A DNA stretch of 64,000 bases from Steromphala cineraria. Taxonomy: Eukaryota; Mollusca; Gastropoda; Trochida; Trochidae. A model generated the notes under the pieces. That model searched no databases. It had not been told where the DNA came from and was given only the letters and a program-made list of their open reading frames with translations. The stretch lies in assembly GCA_916613615.1 (NCBI GenBank), contig OU744730.1, positions 310,001 to 374,000 of the forward strand. The letters are read 5' to 3'. The position numbers were made by a program, and so were the translations under genes. Below, piece by piece: positions 20,273 through 32,815 of this stretch (position 1 is the stretch's first letter; every line of letters begins with the position of its first letter).

Positions 20273-23200
20273 ACAAATATCATTGAACGTCAAGAAATGT
20301 GTGACAAGCTAAATTTTGATCAAAATCGTTGTTATAATACTAGTATCTCATTGAATTTTATCAGTATCACGGTACATATTTAGAAAGATTTTTCACGGAA
20401 CACCGTCCGATGGACGATTTTCATCAGACTGAACAGTGAAATTCAATGTTTATATTTCAATTGTTTTTTAATATCAAATGATAAGACAGACTTCATCGAA
20501 AAAACCTATGTTCAGAATTTAATTACGGATAGACCCACGGCATCACTATACATATGTTACAATGGTTATAAGTTTTCGGATCCAGTTGTTAATTCTTTAC
20601 GTTGTAAACAAAATCCATGAGGCATGAACGATATCAATTAGACACAATTAAATAACAGAACATATTATTAAAAATATAGATTTGGTTTGTGATTTACAAA
20701 ACAATTAGGCCTCTCGTTATGATCTAAGTGAACCATGTAATGTAAACGGTTGTTTTTATACAATTATTTCATGTTTTTCAAACTCAACGTTTATCTACAG
20801 GTCCGATATTTAGAAGGAAATAGAGTCTCAAACTCATCCAATTAACTAATGAAAACTCACACTGACAGTTAATTCAAGAGGTGTATTTTTTTTGTCATTT
20901 TTTACAAAATCTTTTTCAATAACTTACCCATGACATGTTCAATGTTCAATCACCAATAATTAAGAGTAAACAATGTCGTAAAACTGATTGATGTTTTGTC
21001 CAAAGAACGATGAATTAGTCAGTATTGTGTGGTGGACATTGCGTTACCTGATGTTATTTCACATCGAGGCCGAAAATACCAGGCTTAAGTAACCTTTGTC
21101 TAATGTTTTCTGTCGAAGTGAGCTAACTGGCAATGCAAACAATTTAGAAATGCGATGAAGTCATGATTTAAACGATCTTAACCGGATTTGTGCAACACAA
21201 CAGATATTAAACCCGTTTTCTGGATAGGTATTAGATTTCATCAACGTTAATGTTGTAATTTATGTGCTCTTATGAATCTAACTGGAAAAAAGGTCGAATG
21301 ATATATGAATTTGTACAAGTATGTGCGCGAAGAAAATGTAGGCCTATTACCTTGCTAGGCTATGAATACAAACTGCAAAGTCGATATAACATTGTTGCAA
21401 TAAGAACAAAGTGAACACATTCTACGCTTCAACGTAAAACTCTGAGACTTTAGACATGGTCTTTCATATCACTATTATTACTCTGCAAGCAGTATTATAA
21501 AGGAACAATTATTCAGTTTAACCATGAACGTAAAAAGCACGTTATTTTTATCATTTGTATTGAGATAAGCGATAACTATAGTTACGCCAATATAGACAAT
21601 TAGACATGTATATATTTGATAATATTGTGCAATGACGTTGATGATATAAACTTAATGAAATATTATTGAAATCACTTCCATTGAAATTAATGTACAACAA
21701 ACACTTAGACCCATATGTTAAAATACCTCTTGAACATATAATTTAATCAGCAAGAAATCCAACGGAGCACGATATTTTGTAGACGATGTATGCTCGCCGT
21801 GACAATCTCGGATAAACCCTCCGTTCCCACGACGAGGCTCCTCGTCTCGGTAATACCCCCATTTCACTGAGCTACGACTTTTAAAAGTGTTCAAGACTCT
21901 TCCCGACTATTCCCGACTTTTCCACTACGACTTTGTTGGCATGAGTCGGGAGCAAATAGAGGTCAAATTATGAAATTTGATATTTCTACGAGTTACTAAC
22001 GACACTCTTAAGAGTTACCTACGACATACACGACTGACATACGACACAATGAAGAGGAACTCCCGACAGATCTACGAGGCAATGTCTTTGTACAAACCTG
22101 GAAGGTCTTAATAGAGTTTCTGATTTCAATAAACACTAATTTGGCATTTCATGACAATATTTTATAAGTAAATATGATATGCATACCCTTGTGACATTAC
22201 ATGTTCCTCTAGTTGTGAAACCATCTTACAGTGTTAAGGTCACTTGAAGCCCTCAGATCAGTAAACAGATGAGGTGATAGAATTTAATTTAAAACATAAG
22301 ACAACATCAGTGATTCAGATGGCTTGTCTGTCATGAAGTATAGATTAGCTCACAGCAATCAGTTAAGTGTCTCGTTTATTTATCCCAATAAACAACAAAG
22401 TTACTTGGGGTGGATTGTTGGGGATATTAAAATTTGAGCATCCGTCAATCTGTTATAAATACATTGTTTCCAGCTTAGGAACTTGTACTTTATCAAGCCA
22501 TTTCAACTCATATTAGTCAGAGAAATGTAAGAACACAATATAACCTGTAATGAGAAACAATTTAAGATTCTAATGTGCTAGATGAGAAGAAGTGATAAAT
22601 TTCTAAAAACAATTTGAAAATACCAGTTTGTCTAATTACCTCCAAAAACTTATCATCTGAATTAGATCAAGTTTGATTTTGAGAAATATAGTGACCAGAT
22701 TTATAAGGATAAAACAGATATAAGATATTTTGGTAAATTTGCATATTTCTGTGATTTTGTTAATTTGTATATTTCTGTGATTCTGAAAACTAATTAGATT
22801 TGGCATTGTTGTGATTAACAAATTTGAAAATATTTTTGTAAAATTGAGAACATATGCATATTTATAAAGAAAATAATTGTAGGAACATTGAATTGAGTAA
22901 TGTCAAACCTGAAATTAGCAGAATTATATTTACTTTGGCTCTTAAATCATCAAATTCATCTTGGAGATAAAAAAGTACATGAAGGATTATCTTGATGATA
23001 TTGTGTCCGTTTCATCTGTTACCGGTATATAAATCAGCAATATAATATATAGTAATCCTTATATGTAGTGATAGAAAAGGCTTCAATTGACAAGATAGTT
23101 AAAAAATAAATGATGCCATTTGTGAGGAATGAAGCTTGACCATATCAGCTGCAGGATGAGTTCTCGATAAGAAATGCTTTGCATACAAAGTAAACTTTAT

Positions 23201-23297
23201 TTGTTATTTTCATAAATGAAGTAACTATTTCAAAATGACTTAACTGGAATGAGCATTAATGTTGATAAATGCATTAAAAAAAATACTTTTGTTGCAG
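20273..23297. other. Gene-free DNA with a CTACGAC-rich patch
   Basis: Mostly AT-rich with no coding frame. Around 21870-22080 the words ctacgac, cccgac and gagttac recur in both directions, suggesting a decayed MITE, but no borders could be fixed. A pyrimidine tract and acceptor tgttgcag end at 23297. Confidence 0.45.
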
Positions 23298-24113
23298 GAG
23301 GATGTGGAAGAAGAAGAGATTGCAGACAGACAGTTCAAGCCTGAAGATGTCAAAGATTTGCTTGATGAAATACTTGTTCAGAATCCCCCGACTCAAGAAC
23401 GGCATGAATTGAATGCTGATATCAAATTCTGCATGCAGAATCTCAAGAAAACAGCTGATCATGTCAACCAGCATTATGCCAACCTTGAGGATCTCAGAAA
23501 GAAATGCGAAAGTCCAAAAGGTACTGACTGGAGCAAGTTTTTCATGGAATACCATCAATACACTCAATCAAGAGACTTTCAGTCATCTATTGTGAAGTTG
23601 TTCTCACCTAAACCAGTTAATTTGCTTCTCTCAGGACTCCTCATCACCAAAATTAGAAAGAAAATTGTTGAGAATAAAAAAACACCAAAGGATTACTCAA
23701 CACAGAGCAGTCACATCAGCATTCCAGTTTCTGGACATGGCAAGATCCGTTATGTTGGGGGCAGGACAGTAGCCAAATTAAAGTACCATCTAAACAAGCT
23801 TGTCACACAAGACCTCCAAACTTCTGGCATGATTTTGGATAGAACAGCCAAGGACAAGGTTTTGCTTCTTCAAAAATTGACAGTATCACAAGCTGAAATA
23901 AATGAAAGCAGCAAACATCCCGAGAGTCTACTGGATACTTACAGGAAGCAAAACCTCTCATGCGGACTCACAAACATATCTGATGATACATTTGAGTTCT
24001 TCCTTGATCTCGAAAAGAAACGAGTACCATTGTACAGTAAACAATACTTGCAACAGTATGGTTCTGGATTGTTGGACTTTATCCACAAGGCAATTCAAGA
24101 TGACAGTGAGCTA

Positions 24114-25411
24114 CGAGGGGCGTTCAATAAGTGTTGCAACTTCAATATAAAACCAACTCGCGTAGTCAATTTTTTACTTTTATTTTCAACATAGTTACCC
24201 TTCACCTCAATACACTTATTCCATTTCTCTTTAAGACTTTTAATGCCGCTTTTGTAGAAGTCTTCCGTTTGCCCCCCTAACCACGCCTCTGTGGCAGCTT
24301 TGACGTCTTCGTCATCCCGGAAGTGCCTTCCACGTAGGGCGGATTTCAGGTTTCTAGAACAGGAAGTAGTCACTGGGTGCTAGGTCTGGGCTGTAGGGTG
24401 GGTGGTTAAGCTGTTCGAATCCACAATCACGTATAGCGGCCTGTGCAACTCTTGACTTGTGGACTGGAGCGTTGTCATGCAAAATCAGAACACCACGTGT
24501 CAACATTCCACGGCGTTTCTGTCGAATTGTCTTTCGCAATTCTTGCATTCGGTTGGCATAATATTGACCATTCATTGTACTTTTGGTTGGCAAGTAATCA
24601 ATTAATAATATGCCTTTTGCATCCCAAAAGATTGTCGCCATAACCTTGCCAGCTGCATGATGGTTGAGTGCGAAACTTCAGGGGAGGCGGTGAACTCGGG
24701 TGCTTCCATTGCTTGGATTCCAGTTTAGTTTCCGGGTCCCAGTGGTGGATCCAGGTTTCGTCACCTGTCACCAGACGATACAAAAACCTGGCTTCATCCG
24801 CATTAAACCGATCCAGGAGCTCCATGCAACTTTCGGTTCTTTTCTGGCGATCTTGTGCTGTGAGGTTTCTGGGTACCCATCTTGCAGATACCTTGGACAT
24901 ACCAAGATGGTCATGAATTATTTTTTCAACACTTCCAACTGATATCTGGAATTCCAAAGACAGTTCAGAAACTTTAACACGGCGGTCAGCTAAAATTCGT
25001 CTTTCGATAGCGGCAATAACTTCCGGTCGGGTGACTTCAGATGGCCTGCTTGACCGTGGGTCATCGTCTAAGGACACCCTGCCCCGCTTGAACTGAAGAG
25101 ACCAGCGACAAACTGTTGAAAAGTTAGGAGCATCCTTACCCATCACATTACACATTCGATTATGTATTTCTGTAGCTTTGCATCCCTCTTTAGTAGAGAA
25201 CTTGATCACAGCGCGTTGTTCATGTTTGAGAGAATCCATGATTATGGAGACCCCTAGGTCAGCGCAGCTATTATATCTAAATAATTGTTATGTCTAGAAA
25301 TTGTTGATATGTGTCAATGTTATGTTTTGACTATAGTAACACCTGCTATATGCTGACACTGTTTATGTAAACACCAATGCCCCGCTTGCAACACTTATTG
25401 AACGCCCCTCG
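24114..25411 (-). mobile_element. mariner transposon
   Basis: 1,298 bp with perfect 26-bp terminal inverted repeats (24114-24139 and 25386-25411, beginning cgaggggcgttc) and a TA target duplication (24112-24113, 25412-25413). It carries one transposase gene on the minus strand. It sits inside the coding exon of the PHD gene, and removing it with one TA restores that frame. Confidence 0.95.
24150..25239 (-). pseudogene. mariner transposase (frameshifted)
   Basis: DD34D transposase of the Tc1/mariner superfamily. Starts at 25239 (MDSLKHEQRAV). The N-terminal ~110 residues form the paired HTH domain (FSTKEGCKATEIHNRM, then VEKIIHDHLGM). Catalytic residues are the D in VTGDETWIHH, the D in LHDNAPVHKS and the last D in YSPDLAPSDYF, the latter two separated by 34 residues. 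Frame changes near 24640 and 24360 break the protein, so the copy is inactive. It runs opposite to the gene it interrupts. Confidence 0.9.
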
Positions 25412-25984
25412 TATTCCAAATTTGGCTCCGCCTTTTCACAAAGGTCACAAGTTTGAATCTTTGCTCTGACATCGATTCATCAAGTGTAGATGTCATTTTG
25501 GAAGATACTAGCGCTGTGTATGGATCAGCGGCTATTAGTGAACTGTTTACAGATACTGTATCATCATATCTGCATGTAGCTGATGCCGAGTACAGAAGAA
25601 AATTGATGGAAGGCCTGGGAAAAGAAAAAACAATGGAGCACAGAAAGAAAGTTTTGATGAGGAAAGAGAAACAGTCAAAAAGTACCTCAATGACAATGAC
25701 CACATTGAAAGATGATACTTCTCAGGGTAAGACAGCTTTCCACTTGGAAGCTGAAGGGATCATTATCCTTAGACAAGAAGTCATTACAGGATTTCACAAA
25801 GGCAGACATCATTGCTCTTGGAAAATGTTATGGAAAGAAACTGCTTATGTCAACAACAAAAGAACAACTTATTGATCAGCTTGCAGACACAGTTGTTTCC
25901 TGTGACGCAATGCCGCATCCTGAAGCTCTAAGTGAAAAAGTGAAATTGTCCAAGCCTGGGACATCACAAGAGAGTCAGATGATG

Positions 25985-26038
25985 GTGGATGAGCTGGGAT
26001 CCAGGAGTGAGACAGGCTTGGTGGATGAGCTGGGATCA
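25985..26038 (+). repeat. One and a half minisatellite units inside the PHD gene
   Basis: One full 36-bp unit (25985-26020, encoding VDELGSRSETGL) and half of the next, in the same frame and orientation as the array at 27492. It is flanked by ordinary coding sequence (SQESQMM before, TSSFPPSQQ after). Confidence 0.85.
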
Positions 26039-27491
26039 ACATCTAGCTTCCCTCCATCACAACAAGGTCAGATAAGTACAAGAAAAGGAAAGGGGAAAGG
26101 GAGAGGAAAAGGTAGTGGGAAAGGAAAAGGGAAAGGCAAGGCAAAAGCCATGAAGGCCTCAAAGGAACTTGATGGTGACATGTGTGTGAAATGTGGTGAA
26201 GTGTCTAGTGAGGATGAGGAAGATCCTTGGATAAGGTGAAAAGTGTGCTGACATTTCAGATGACACATGGTGCATTGTTTCCGAAACAGATGTAGAATGG
26301 AATTGTGATTTCTGTGTCCAAGATATCAAGTAACTGATTGACATAAACATTACAAAAACTTACCTGATGTGCCTTAATTCATCCGAAGAGTTTTCAGAGG
26401 TAAAGCGCCCCCTATGGTTGTTGACTTTCTCCTGGAAGAATTAGCTTTTCTTGAAATAATGTTCTGACACAGTGTTATGCTGTTTGTAGCATAAGCATAC
26501 TGCTTGTAGTTTGGATTTGATCCTCCTCCATGATGAAGCACTCTTTGTTGTGAAAAAGTGTTTTCCAGGATATCACTGTTTATGTACAGTGGGATCACTT
26601 GGTGTTTTATTTTCCCTGTTGTGACTTCAACAAGTTTCTTAAATCCACTTAAAAGAAACTGCAAGTCTTCACGTGTTTCCTTGGACTTGTCCCAGTTGTA
26701 AGCTTCAATAAAAACTTTCCACGGAATTGGCTTCAAGTCAACTGTTAAGAGCCGCGTATGCCACTTCTGATTCCCACTCTTCAAGATATTGTTCCTGATC
26801 TTCTTAAACAGATGTGATGGGTCAGATAAGAAGACTGACTGAATGGACTTGATGTAGTCATGTGATGATCCAATGGGGATTCCCTGAAGTGCATTTTGAT
26901 GAAGGATCTGTTGTTTGAGGCACCATCAAGACAAGTATAAAGAATATGAAATCCCCATGTTTCCAGAGCCTGAATGATGTCCCAGAATATGCAAAAGATT
27001 TGAGGTCCCGTTGCTTGACTAGTTGGATAATGGGCCACAAGAAAGCGAAATCCTGTTATGCCATGGAACATGACCTGAAGAACATGGTTGGCCAGAACTG
27101 TATTTTGGGACTTGATGGTGTTTCTTTCCGCGCCAAGATCAGTAAAGCCGACAAGCTGAGATGTACCTTTTTTCCGGATCACCTGTATATCCTCTTGAAT
27201 TGCCATTTCATCCAGGATAAGCCCTCCAAAATAACCCTCTGGTGGAATCTTCTCATGCTGAGCTTCCAGAAACATCCATTCAAGCATATCTTTATTCACA
27301 CCAGGCTTCTGTTCCACTGAGTTCTTGTATCTTGACAAAGTTTTTTCTGAAGGAAGAATGAGACTGCCAGTGCTTCTAAGCTGTTCATATGCTCGTGGAC
27401 TCCTGCACCATATGGACAAAGCCAATTGAATAATGCTGTGATCCCATTTCCTTGCTTGACTTGTGACAGCTTCAGAGTTTACAAGTTGTGA

Positions 27492-30400
27492 ATGAATGAG
27501 CTGGGATCCAGGAGTGGGATAGGCTTGGTGGATGAGCTGGGATCCAGGGGTGAGACAGGCTTGGTGGATGAGCTGGGATCACGGAGTGAGACAGGCTTGG
27601 TGGATGAGCTGGGATCACGGAGTGAGACAGGCTTGGTGGATGAGCTGGGATCCAGGAGTGAGACAGGCTTGGTGGATGAGCTGGGATCCAGGAGTGAGAC
27701 AGGCTTTGTGGATGAGCTGGGATCAAGGAATGAGACAGGCTTGGTGGATGAGCTGGGATCAAGGAGTGAGATAGGCTTGGTGGATGAGCTGGGATCCAGG
27801 AGTGAGACAGGCTTGGCAGTCAATGTGGGATCCAGGAGTGAGACAGGCTTGGTGGATGAGCTGGGATCTAGGAGTGAGACAGGCTTGGTGGATGAGCTGG
27901 GATCAAGGAATGAGACAGGCTTGGTGGATGAGCTGGGATCAAGGAGTGAGACAGGCTTGGTGGATGAGCTGGGATCAAGGAGTGAGACAGGCTTGGTGGA
28001 TGAGCTGGGATCCAGGAGTGAGACAGGCTTGGCAGTCGATGTGGGATCCAGGAGTGAGACAGGCTTGGTGGATGAGCTGGGATCTAGGAGTGAGACAGGC
28101 TTGGCAGTAGATGTGGGATCCAGGAGTGGGATAGGCTTGGTGAATGAGCTGGGATCCAGGAGTGAGACAGGCTTGGTGGATGAGCTGGGATCTAGGAGTG
28201 AGACAGGCTTGGCAGTAGATGTGGGATCCAGGAGTGGGATAGGCTTGGTGAATGAGCTGGGATCCAGGAGTGAGACAGGCTTGGTGGATGAGCTGGGATC
28301 CAGGAGTGGGATAGGCTTGGTGAATGAGCTGGGATCCAGGAGTGAGACAGGCTTGGTGGATGAGCTGGGATCAAGGAGTGAGACAGGCTTGGCAGTCGAT
28401 GTGGGATCCAGGAGTGAGACAGGCTTGGTGGATGAGCTGGGATCAAGGAGTGAGACAGGCTTGGTGGATGAGCTGGGATCCAGGAGTGGGATAGGCTTGG
28501 TGGATGAGCTGGGATCTAGGAGTGAGACAGGCTTGGTGGATGAGCTGGGATCAAGGAGTGAGACAGGCTTGGTGGATGAGCTGGGATCCAGGAGTGAGAC
28601 AGGCTTGGTGGATGAGCTGGGATCAAGGAGTGAGACAGGCTTGGTGGATGAGCTGGGATCAAGGAGTGAGATAGGCTTGGCAGTCGATGTGGGATCAAGG
28701 AGTGGGATAGGCTTGGTGAATGAGCTGGGATCCAGGAGTGAGACAGGCTTGGTGGATGAGCTGGGATCAAGGAGTGAGACAGGCTTGGTGGATGAGCTGG
28801 GATCCAGGAGTGAGACAGGCTTGGTGGATGAGCTGGGATCAAGGAGTGAGACAGGCTTGGTGGTACTGGGATCCAAGAGTGGGATAGGCTTGGTGAATGA
28901 GCTGGGATCCAGGAGTGAGACAGGCTTGGTGGATGAGCTGGGATCAAGGAGTGAGACAGGCTTGGTGGATGAGCTGGGATCCAGGAGTGAGACAGGCTTG
29001 GTGGATGAGCTGGGATCCAGGAGTGAGACAGGCTTGGTGGATGAGCTGGGATCCAGGAGTGAGACAGGCTTGGTGGATGAGCTGGGATCCAGGAGTGAGA
29101 CAGGCTTGGTGGATGAGCTGGGATCAAGGAGTGAGACAGGCTTGGTGGATGAGCTGGGATCCAGGAGTGGGATAGGCTTGGTGAATGAGCTGGGATCCAG
29201 GAGTGAGACAGGCTTGGTGGATGAGCTGGGATCAAGGAGTGAGACAGGCTTGGCAGTCGATGTGGGATCCAGGAGTGAGACAGGCTTGGTGGATGAGCTG
29301 GGATCTAGGAGTGGGACAGATTTGGCAGTCGATGTGGGATCCAGGAGTGAGACAGGCTTGGTGGATGAGCTGGGATCCAGGAGTGAGACAGGCTTGGTGG
29401 ATGAGCTGGGATCAAGGAGTGAGATAGGCTTGGTGGATGAGCTGGGATCCAGGAGTGGGACAGGCTTGGCAGTCGATGTGGGATCAAGGAGTGAGACAGG
29501 CTTGGTGGATGAGCTGGGATCAAGGAGTGAGATAGGCTTTGTGGATGAGCTGGGATCCAGGAGTGGGACAGGCTTGGCAGTCGATGTGGGATCAAGGAGT
29601 GAGACAGGCTTGGTGGATGAGCTGGGATCAAGGAGTGAGACAGGCTTGGTGGATGAGCTGGGATCCAGGAGTGAGACAGGCTTGGTGGATAAGATGGGAT
29701 CAAGGAGTGAGACAGGCTTGGTGGATGAGCTGGGATCAAGGAGTGAGACAGGCTTGGTGGATGAGCTGGGATCCAGGAGTGAGACAGGCTTGGTGGGTGA
29801 GCTTGGATCAAGGAGTGGGACAGGCTTGGTGGATGAGCTGGGATCTAGGAGGGAGACAGGCTTGGTGGATGAGCTGGGATCTAGGAGTGAGACAGGCTTG
29901 GTGGATGAGCTGGGATCTAGGAGTGAGACAGGCTTGTTGGATGAGCTGGGATCCAGGGTGAGACAGGCTTGGTGGATGAGCTGGGATCAAGGAGTGGGAT
30001 AGGCTTGGTGGATGAGCTGGGATCAAGGAGTGAGACAGGCTTAGTGGATGAGCTGGGATCCAGGAGTGAGACAGGCTTAGTGGATGAGCTGGGATCTAGG
30101 AGGGAGACAGGCTTGGTGGATGAGCTGGGATCCAGGGTGAGACAGGCTTGGTGGATGAGCTGGGATCAAGGAGTGGGATAGGCTTGGTGGATGAGCTGGG
30201 ATCAAGGAGTGAGACAGGCTTGGTGGATGAGCTGGGATCTAGGAGGGAGACAGGCTTGGTGGATGAGCTGGGATCAAGGAGTGGGACAGGCTTGGTGGAT
30301 GAGCTGGGATCAAGGAGTGAGACAGGCTTGGTGGATGAGCTGGGATCCAGGGTGAGACAGGCTTGGTGGATGAGCTGGGATCAAGGAGTGGGATAGGCTT

Positions 30401-31060
30401 GTTGGATGAGCTGGGATCAAGGAGTGAGACAGGCTTGGTGGATGAGCTGGGATCTAGGAGTGAGACAGGCTTGGTGGATGAGCTGGGATCAAGGAGTGAG
30501 ACAGGCTTGATGGATGAGCTGGGATCAAGGAGTGGGATAGGCTTGGTGGATGAGCTGGGATCCAGGAGTGAGACAGGCTTGGTGGATGAGCTGGGATCCA
30601 GGAGTGAGACAGGCTTGGTGGATGAGCTGGGATCAAGGAGGGAGACAGGCTTGGTGGATGAGCTGGGATCTAGGAGGGAGACAGGCTTGGTGGATGAGCT
30701 GGGATCTAGGAGGGAGACAGGCTTGGTGGATGAGCTGGGATCAAGGAGTGAGACAGGCTTGGTGGATGAGCTGGGATCTAGGAGGGAGACAGGCTTGGTG
30801 GATGAGCTGGGATCAAGGAGTGAGATAGGCTTGGTGGATGAGCTGGGATCTAGGAGTGAGACAGGCTTGGTGGATGAGCTGGGATCCAGGGTGAGACAGG
30901 CTTGGTGGATGAGCTGGGATCAAGGAGTGAGATAGGCTTGGTGGATGAGCTGGGATCAAGGAGTGAGACAGGCTTGGTGGATGAGCTGGGATCCAGGGTG
31001 AGACAGGCTTGGTGGATGAGCTGGGATCAAGGAGTGGGATAGGCTTGGTGGATGAGCTGG
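27492..31060. repeat. Minisatellite of 36-bp units (about 99 copies)
   Basis: Units read gtggatgagctgggat.. with variants at the ccagg/caagg/ctagg position, at gtgagac/gtgggat, and a 'ggcagtcgatgtgggat' type. Thirty-six is divisible by three and the unit lacks stops in five of six frames, giving spurious long frames (836 codons on +, 465 on -). Five 35-bp units lacking one base (ccagggtg at 29953, 30132, 30347, 30886, 30993) break the frame and give spacings of 179, 215, 539 and 107 bp. Orientation matches the 1.5 units at 25985. Confidence 0.95.
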
Positions 31061-31089
31061 GATCAAGGACTGAAGCAGTCTTTGCATAT

Positions 31090-31557
31090 GACGTTTGATC
31101 TAGGAGGGAGACAGGCTTGATGGATGAGCTGGGATCTAGGAGGGAGACAGGCTTGTCTGACGAGATGGGATCTAGGAGGGAGACAGGCTTGATGGATGAG
31201 CTGGGATCTAAAGGAGACAGGCTTGTCTGACGAGATGGGATCTAGGAGGGAGACAGGCTTGTCTGACGAGGTGAGATCTAGGAGGGAGACAGGCTTGTCT
31301 GACGAGATGGGATCTAGGAGGGAGACAGGCTTGTCTGACGAGGTGAGATCTAGGAGGGAGACAGGCTTGTCTGACAAGATGGGATCTAGGAGGGAGACAG
31401 GCTTGATGAATGAGCTGGGATCCAGGGGTGAGACAGGCTTAGTGTACGATGTGTGATCTAGGAGTGAAGCAGTCTTGGCATATGACGTTTGATCTAGGAG
31501 GGAGACAGGCTTGTCTGACGAGATTGGATCTAGTTGAGGGAGACAGGCTTGTCTGAC
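31090..31557. repeat. Diverged edge of the minisatellite
   Basis: About 13 units of a related 36-bp type with gatctaggagggagac and cttgtctgacgagatg. A tgaagcagtcttkgcatatgac phrase punctuates it twice (31069 and 31455), marking block borders. Confidence 0.9.
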
Positions 31558-32329
31558 GAGGCAGCCTGTAGGTCATCTTCACAACGTCACGGGCGAAACG
31601 AAAAAGTTTCTAAACTTTCCCATTTCTCCCTTGACATCATTGGCCGTGATTTCTGTGCTAGCATTTCAACCCGCTGCACGGAAGTAGAATAGTCCAATCA
31701 GAAGACAGCATGTTAACTGAACCGATTTGAAAAAATACTTGTATGTGTTTTACAAGGGCGAGAAACAATTAATTTGAGTGATACATAAATGTTTGTCTTC
31801 TCTGCATTCTCGGTGCTCATCAAAACGTGAAAACAACCATGCGGACTGAAATTTGAAATTAAATTTCACTCGGATAGTTTTCAAAAAGATCGTCTGTTAG
31901 TATTTTGAATTTGTTCCGAAATTTCATTGGCTATTTTGTAAGAGCTGATAAGGGGCGTAACTCGTGATCACGATAGTGTCGCTGCTCCGGATCACCAGTT
32001 TTCTACCTTGTGAAGGCAAGGTCTAAAGCGAGGAGAGTTGTTCGATACGTTTTCACCTAGCCGTGGGAAGATGCCTGTAGGTGTGAGACAGTCAATTTGG
32101 AATCCTTGTGAGAGACTAGGAAAATGGAATCCACTAGAAAGTTTGAACTCAATGTGCCTTTGCTTTTTGTTGATTGTTTCCATGTTAACTGCCTGCATGG
32201 TTTACAAGCTGTTGTAGACATAACTGCGGTTGATGGAATAACCTTTTAGCATGATGAAGCATATCCTACTTCATTCCCATAAAAATCCTGCTGTTTAGTG
32301 AAGTTCTTTGTTGTGGAGACTAATAGTGT
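31558..32329. other. Region between array and upstream P-like exon
   Basis: Higher G+C at 31560-32040 with a ccaatcag (31693-31700), which could be a promoter remnant. No coding frame could be tied to the P-like protein. Confidence 0.35.
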
Positions 32330-32815
32330 TGATATCAACTCCCTTACAAAACCTCAAAGTGTCTAAACAAGCAAAGACTGTTGAAGGATCTGATGTTAGA
32401 AGTCCACAATCTTCAGTAATGGTCTTCCCAACAAGAATAACATTAACTTTATCTCTAGTCATATTGAAAACAATTCTTCCCATTGCATGAAAGCCTGAGA
32501 TTTTTTCCAACCACTATTTCATTATCCATTTTAGACAAGACAAAAAAGTTTGTTGGTAGGCTAGATATAATTTCATTCTTTTTAGGTGCTCTTTCAATTG
32601 AACTTGTTTTCAAACTTATTCCCTGATAGTAAGTTAACCGCTTACTCCAAAGCCCATGTTGTCGTTTTTGAACTTTCTTAACATTCCTGAAAGCACTTTT
32701 CAAGCATTTTCCTACAGCTACAGTTGCATGTAGACCAAATCTTTGAGAGAACTTGCTGTTCAATGTTTGAGCTTCAATACTTCCATTTTCATCTTTCATG
32801 AAATTCTCATGGAAC

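Larger units (their letters stand above)
23298..26333 (+). pseudogene. Unrecognised gene with C-terminal PHD-like finger, split by a mariner
   Basis: The exon starts after the acceptor at 23297 (5' exons not found). An acidic start (EDVEEEEI) leads to a ~270-residue helical region with GHGKIRYVGGRTVAKLKY. At 24113 a mariner interrupts it, and the frame resumes exactly in phase at 25414 (FQIWLRLF). A frame slip near 25735 leads to a SAP-like stretch (SLQDFTKADIIALGKCYG), 1.5 units of VDELGSRSETGL, a Gly/Lys tract (KGKGKGRGKGSGKGKGKGK) and a PHD-like finger: CVKC, WIR, CEKCADISDDTWC, WNCDFC. A one-base gap at 26237 breaks the finger before the stop at 26331. It faces the P-like gene tail to tail with only 40 bp between the stops. 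I do not recognise the family; a chromatin- or DNA-binding accessory protein of a P-type transposon is a guess. Confidence 0.6.
26374..32815 (-). pseudogene. P-element/THAP9-like transposase (broken, with minisatellite inside)
   Basis: The 3' exon (about 27480-26374) has the RNase-H core of P-element transposases: D in LILDEMAIQ, D in CLDGASNNRSF, and the E in LENTFSQQR, plus HGITGFRF and HYPTSQATGP in between. An upstream exon (about 32813-32330) carries LWSKRLTYYQGI, KVNVILVGK and DPSTVFACLDTLRF, then a possible donor gtaaggg; this resembles the region before the catalytic core in such proteins. Frame slips are seen near 32490 and 26890. The 27492-31557 array lies between the exons, and its reading frame on this strand runs open into the 3' exon, so it may be intron or an in-frame expansion. 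The THAP exon was not found. It ends 40 bp from the stop of the opposing PHD gene. Confidence 0.65.

Noticed and set aside
21860..22080. MITE with CTACGAC words
   Set aside because: Repeated words are present, but no inverted ends could be aligned over more than a few bases.
27492..30002. 836-codon open frame on + (and 465 codons on -)
   Set aside because: It is entirely the 36-bp minisatellite, whose unit has no stop in five of six frames; length alone is not evidence of a protein.
27492..31557. CRISPR-like array
   Set aside because: Units are contiguous with no spacers of unrelated sequence, and the window is clearly eukaryotic.
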